Shown here: positions 5,051-7,866 of the stretch, in pieces | How positions within the stretch are numbered: position 1 is the stretch's first letter | How the letters are laid out: every line of letters begins with the position of its first letter | Assembly: GCA_016929465.1 (NCBI GenBank) | Contig: JAFGIT010000089.1 | Coordinates: forward strand, 1 to 7,866 | Direction: 5' to 3' | Length of the DNA stretch: 7,866 nucleotides | Origin: JAFGIT01 sp016929465 [NCBI: Candidatus Coatesbacteria bacterium] | GTDB lineage: Bacteria > B130-G9 | Program-made: the position numbers and the translations under genes | Notes under the pieces: model-generated | Told to the model about the DNA's origin: nothing | Seen by the model: the letters and a program-made list of their open reading frames with translations, nothing else | Databases searched by the model: none

Positions 5051-7681
5051 CTACCAGGTGGTCTCCTTGATATCACACAGCACGTTATTGAAGGGATCGA
5101 GCTCGACTCGCTTCGGCTTTTCTGGGGCTGTCAGGACAAACTCGTGCTCCTTCTCGAATACGATCTGCCTCGATAGATAGCGCCCATCGCCCTTGGTATA
5201 GACCCATATCGGAAGCGGCATCCTGAATAATTTGTCGCCAACCTGCCTTAGCTTGAAGACGACTTCCCACGAGCCGCCCTGCGCCTTTCGCTTGCTCCAC
5301 GAATACTCATACTTCGGGTAGCCAGTGCCGTAGATCCACTGGTCGAAGAACCATCTCAAAGAAGGCTCCCCGCCTATCTCGATCAATCGCTCTCGGCCCA
5401 ATGTTAGCTCGCAGACCTCCTGGAAATCTGACGTTGTCGCCCGTTTCCATTTGAACTGCTCGACGAATGTCCGGAGTATTCGAATGATATCATCATCGCC
5501 CACCATCATCCGAAGCATGTGCATGATGTAGGCTCCCTTGTGGTAGGTCAGCTCGAAATACGCTCCCCTCAGCCGCGGTCCGCCGAGCCAGATGGCACCT
5601 TTCTCATCTAGCCTCTTGGCGTTGTATCCCCAGTCCTTGAGACGCTTTTTGACTGAGTCATTATCGCGTGCTGATTGCAGGTACATTAGCGTGGACATCT
5701 CGGCGAAACCCTCGGACAGCCATTGCTCGGCCGGTGAGAACCAGCCAACCAAGTTGCCCCACCACTGGTGGGATACCTCATGGCAGTAAAGCCCCGCCTG
5801 CCAATCGCCAGTCGTCCTTTGGCGACCTGTTATCGTTATGAATGTGGCAAAGCCTCTTCCATGGCCCCAATTAATTGGGCACGCGGATAGCTTGGAGTAC
5901 GGGTATTGCCCGAAGAGCTTGCTATAGAAATTCAAGCTGCTTTCGATCTCGGGAAGAACATATTTCTTCGCCTGAGCGTTGTCCTTCGAGTAAACGACTA
6001 TTGGTATGCCATCTGCCTCGCTCTCCAAGGCAAAGAGCTCCCCGATCACGAAGCCCGGGAAACGGGTGCAATGCTCCCCGACCCAACGTTTCGTCCGATA
6101 GCCGTCTTGGAGCTCTTCTCCGAGAGGTTTCCCTACTGAGACAACCTGGAACTTATCCGGCACGGTTATCGTCAAGTCAAAGTCAGTGCAATCCAAGTAG
6201 CCAGTGTCCGGTAGCCAGCCGTCCATGTAGCCGTAAGTCCAATCGATGTCGCCTGGGTCCCGGCCCTCGGCATAGAGCATATTCATTCTTCCGGCCTTAC
6301 CATCGACTGGATCGACTGGAATGAAGAGCATATTCCCCATATCGAAGAACAAAATGTCATTGCCACCCGCGTCGGTTAGGGCGGTGGGCGTGAGGGCATA
6401 GAACTCGAACAGAGCATGAGTCGCATTCGGCTCGAGGGTCTCATATTCGAATAGTATTTCGAACTTGCCCTTCTTGACCTTATCGAGTGCACCCTTCTCG
6501 AATTTCACATCCACCGACCACGACATGGTCTTCACCAGGTCCTTCTCTTCATGCTCCAGCTGATGCTGGCTCTTCGTGGTCCTCTGAGAGAGAGCATCAT
6601 ATTCGCAGTATGTCCTGATCCCCTTGTATTTCGATTTAGATAGATCTCTCTTCTCTCGACCGCCGAACCACTCTTCTCTGACTGCGGAGGGATTGTGAAT
6701 GTAAAAGAGGACGTCGTGCCTTGGCGTATCCCATCCAACGTAGAAAAAGGAGTCGTCGGATGGGAGCAGGCATAGGGGCTTCGATGTTTCACCGAAGGCC
6801 AGGTCATGAGTGCGCATCCTTGGTATGAGCAGGTCGAAGAACACATCGCTCGCCTCGAGCACGAGCTCTTCGTCTTCTATCGGTGTGGTCTCGAGCTTCG
6901 ACATGAATGCCCGCATCCATTCCGGATGGCCCCATATCACGGCGCTTGTGAATGCAACGCCTTCGAGCGTTTCCGCATCGAGGTGTAGTTTGAGCTGCTC
7001 AACCTCCCTCGTCGAATTCTCGATATCCGAAGCGAGCTGAGTCGGTGGGCGATAATCCATCGAGCCTTTGCCGACGACGTAGCCGGCCAGGAGGTTGCCA
7101 TCGACCTCAACCGCGACCAATTTGCCGCTCGGCATGGAGAATTTCATACGGTCATGCTCGAATTGGAGGTTCTTGAACTCATAGACCTTTCTCGGGAAGG
7201 GCTTATATCCCTTATCCTGCCGTCTCTCGCCCCTGTAGAATGGAATGAAAAGGTCGTCATACGACTGGACGACCTCCCTGGAGTCCGCGACATATCCCTC
7301 AGCCTTCTTCTTCCAGCTGATCCTCCAATTCTCGACCTTGAATCGCTCGCCCACCTTCTTGGTGCCGACGAACATCGTGCTGGTGATCGAATCACCGTTT
7401 GATCGGACGCGCGGATTCTCTCCTATCTTGGTGATACGGGCGCAATATGATGTAAATTCAGGCGGCTCCTTATCCGGCAGGGATTCGTGCTCAGCTGGAT
7501 CCCACGGGAATTCTATGCTCTCCGGACCAACCTTCTTGGCCGCTTCGAGAAGATGCTCGATGGCCTCAACAAGAGCCTGGTCCGGGCCGTCGGCGCTCTT
7601 CGAGTACGAGATGGTGGGGCCCATCAGAACCGCGACCAAGGTGAAGATAATCGTCAACATCGAGAGATTGCGCATCGCCAT
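5051..7681 (-). CDS. Secreted M1-family zinc metallopeptidase with long N-terminal region, lacking GxMEN
   Basis: This is a gluzincin peptidase of the M1 (aminopeptidase N / LTA4 hydrolase) clan. The zinc site is complete: HEVSH at 634-638, then exactly 18 residues, then Glu657 in SEGFAE; Tyr713 in YHKGA is the expected catalytic Tyr. The usual GxMEN exopeptidase motif upstream of HEXXH is not visible: the corresponding stretch (about 604-616) reads NWGHGRGFATFIT, without the Glu that binds a substrate amino terminus. Residues 8-20 form a hydrophobic signal-peptide core, so the protein is probably exported. About 30-370 is a large region upstream of the M1 beta-sandwich (about 385-555); the catalytic domain spans about 560-790 and a small beta domain ends the protein (about 795-870). 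At 876 residues it is long but not unique for environmental M1 proteins. AGGAGG (7689-7694) sits 7 nt from the first ATG, favouring it over the ATG two codons later. Substrate unknown; family assignment firm. Confidence 0.92.
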   Translation of the reverse strand: MAMRNLSMLTIIFTLVAVLMGPTISYSKSADGPDQALVEAIEHLLEAAKKVGPESIEFPWDPAEHESLPDKEPPEFTSYCARITKIGENPRVRSNGDSITSTMFVGTKKVGERFKVENWRISWKKKAEGYVADSREVVQSYDDLFIPFYRGERRQDKGYKPFPRKVYEFKNLQFEHDRMKFSMPSGKLVAVEVDGNLLAGYVVGKGSMDYRPPTQLASDIENSTREVEQLKLHLDAETLEGVAFTSAVIWGHPEWMRAFMSKLETTPIEDEELVLEASDVFFDLLIPRMRTHDLAFGETSKPLCLLPSDDSFFYVGWDTPRHDVLFYIHNPSAVREEWFGGREKRDLSKSKYKGIRTYCEYDALSQRTTKSQHQLEHEEKDLVKTMSWSVDVKFEKGALDKVKKGKFEILFEYETLEPNATHALFEFYALTPTALTDAGGNDILFFDMGNMLFIPVDPVDGKAGRMNMLYAEGRDPGDIDWTYGYMDGWLPDTGYLDCTDFDLTITVPDKFQVVSVGKPLGEELQDGYRTKRWVGEHCTRFPGFVIGELFALESEADGIPIVVYSKDNAQAKKYVLPEIESSLNFYSKLFGQYPYSKLSACPINWGHGRGFATFITITGRQRTTGDWQAGLYCHEVSHQWWGNLVGWFSPAEQWLSEGFAEMSTLMYLQSARDNDSVKKRLKDWGYNAKRLDEKGAIWLGGPRLRGAYFELTYHKGAYIMHMLRMMVGDDDIIRILRTFVEQFKWKRATTSDFQEVCELTLGRERLIEIGGEPSLRWFFDQWIYGTGYPKYEYSWSKRKAQGGSWEVVFKLRQVGDKLFRMPLPIWVYTKGDGRYLSRQIVFEKEHEFVLTAPEKPKRVELDPFNNVLCDIKETTW

Positions 7682-7734
7682 CGGGGTCCCTCCTGGTATC
7701 GAGATGTAGAATCAAGCACAGCGTTCCAATTCTG

Positions 7735-7763
7735 ATATTAAGGCATCAGGCGGGATATTTCAA
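7735..7763 (-). promoter_or_regulatory. Sigma-70-type promoter of the M1 peptidase gene
   Basis: On the minus strand TTGAAA (plus 7758-7763, 5/6 to the -35 consensus) is followed after exactly 17 bp by TAATAT (plus 7735-7740, 4/6 to the -10 consensus). The predicted transcription start is near 7728, giving a leader of about 47 nt that contains the AGGAGG site. It is the best promoter match in the window. It is unconfirmed experimentally, and the organism's sigma factor preferences are unknown. Confidence 0.55.
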
Positions 7764-7849
7764 GGGAAGCGCGGCGGCTGGGTTTGACCTCAGATTGTAG
7801 GTAATTCGAGCACCACAATTTTCGATGGCATTCACATTCTATTGATCGC

Positions 7850-7865
7850 CGCCCTGATAAGGGCG
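7850..7865. repeat. Short GC-rich hairpin at the right window edge
   Basis: CGCCCT (7850-7855), loop GATA, AGGGCG (7860-7865) form a perfect 6-bp stem. It could be the stem of a terminator for a gene arriving from either side, but the window ends at 7866, so no T tract can be seen on the plus strand, and none follows on the minus strand. The stretch between it and the peptidase promoter (about 7764-7849) shows no gene I can support. Confidence 0.4.
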
Positions 7866-7866
7866 A

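Noticed and set aside
5874-6324. Plus-strand open frames inside the peptidase gene (149 and 77 codons)
   Set aside because: They are antisense to the M1 beta-sandwich and the start of the catalytic region, with no plausible ribosome binding sites and low-complexity Arg/Ser-rich products.
7741-7866. Open frames at the right edge on the minus strand, e.g. one ending at the TGA at 7832-7834 that could be the tail of a neighbouring gene
   Set aside because: Only 10 to 42 codons are visible, several frames are equally open, and none carries a recognisable motif, so no partial gene can be supported.

Overview
The window is a bacterial chromosomal segment of medium GC (mid-50s % by eye). No phage, plasmid, IS or CRISPR signal is visible. 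Gene content (a bacterial-type TruA, an RqcH/NFACT protein, a cluster A-I metal ABC transporter and a secreted M1 metallopeptidase) and the short degenerate tandem repeats in the intergenic DNA suggest an uncultured bacterium. The sequence alone does not allow a phylum assignment. Secretion signals are present on the substrate-binding protein and the peptidase.

Layout, left to right: (1) 1-310, minus strand: N-terminal part of truA (tRNA pseudouridine synthase A), running off the left edge. (2) 311-477: a 167-bp intergenic region with a heptamer tandem array next to the truA start codon, a decamer repeat, and a purine-rich (G-rich) tract on the minus strand. (3) 478-2307, minus strand: rqcH, a ribosome quality control factor of the NFACT family. 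It probably starts at a CTG codon behind a strong Shine-Dalgarno sequence; the open frame continues upstream to a GTG at 2397. (4) 2308-2458: divergent intergenic region carrying control signals for rqcH (leftward) and the metal operon (rightward). (5) 2459-5040, plus strand: a three-gene zinc (or manganese) ABC importer operon in the order binding protein, ATPase, permease (znuA-znuC-znuB). (6) 5051-7681, minus strand: a large secreted M1-family metallopeptidase, convergent with the permease gene and separated from it by 10 bp. It has a perfect HEXXH-18-E zinc site but no GxMEN motif. (7) 7682-7866: its upstream region, with a good sigma-70-type promoter and a short hairpin at the window edge.

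Functionally, znuABC form one transport machine: a lipid-anchored or periplasmic binding protein captures the metal, the permease moves it and the ATPase drives it. truA and rqcH both belong to the translation sphere (tRNA modification; rescue of obstructed 50S subunits by Ala tailing) and lie in the same direction, but 167 bp of repeat-containing DNA separates them. I see no convincing new multi-gene system. The points most worth checking are the non-canonical CTG start of rqcH, the M1 peptidase lacking GxMEN, and the repeats around the rqcH 3' end and the truA start.
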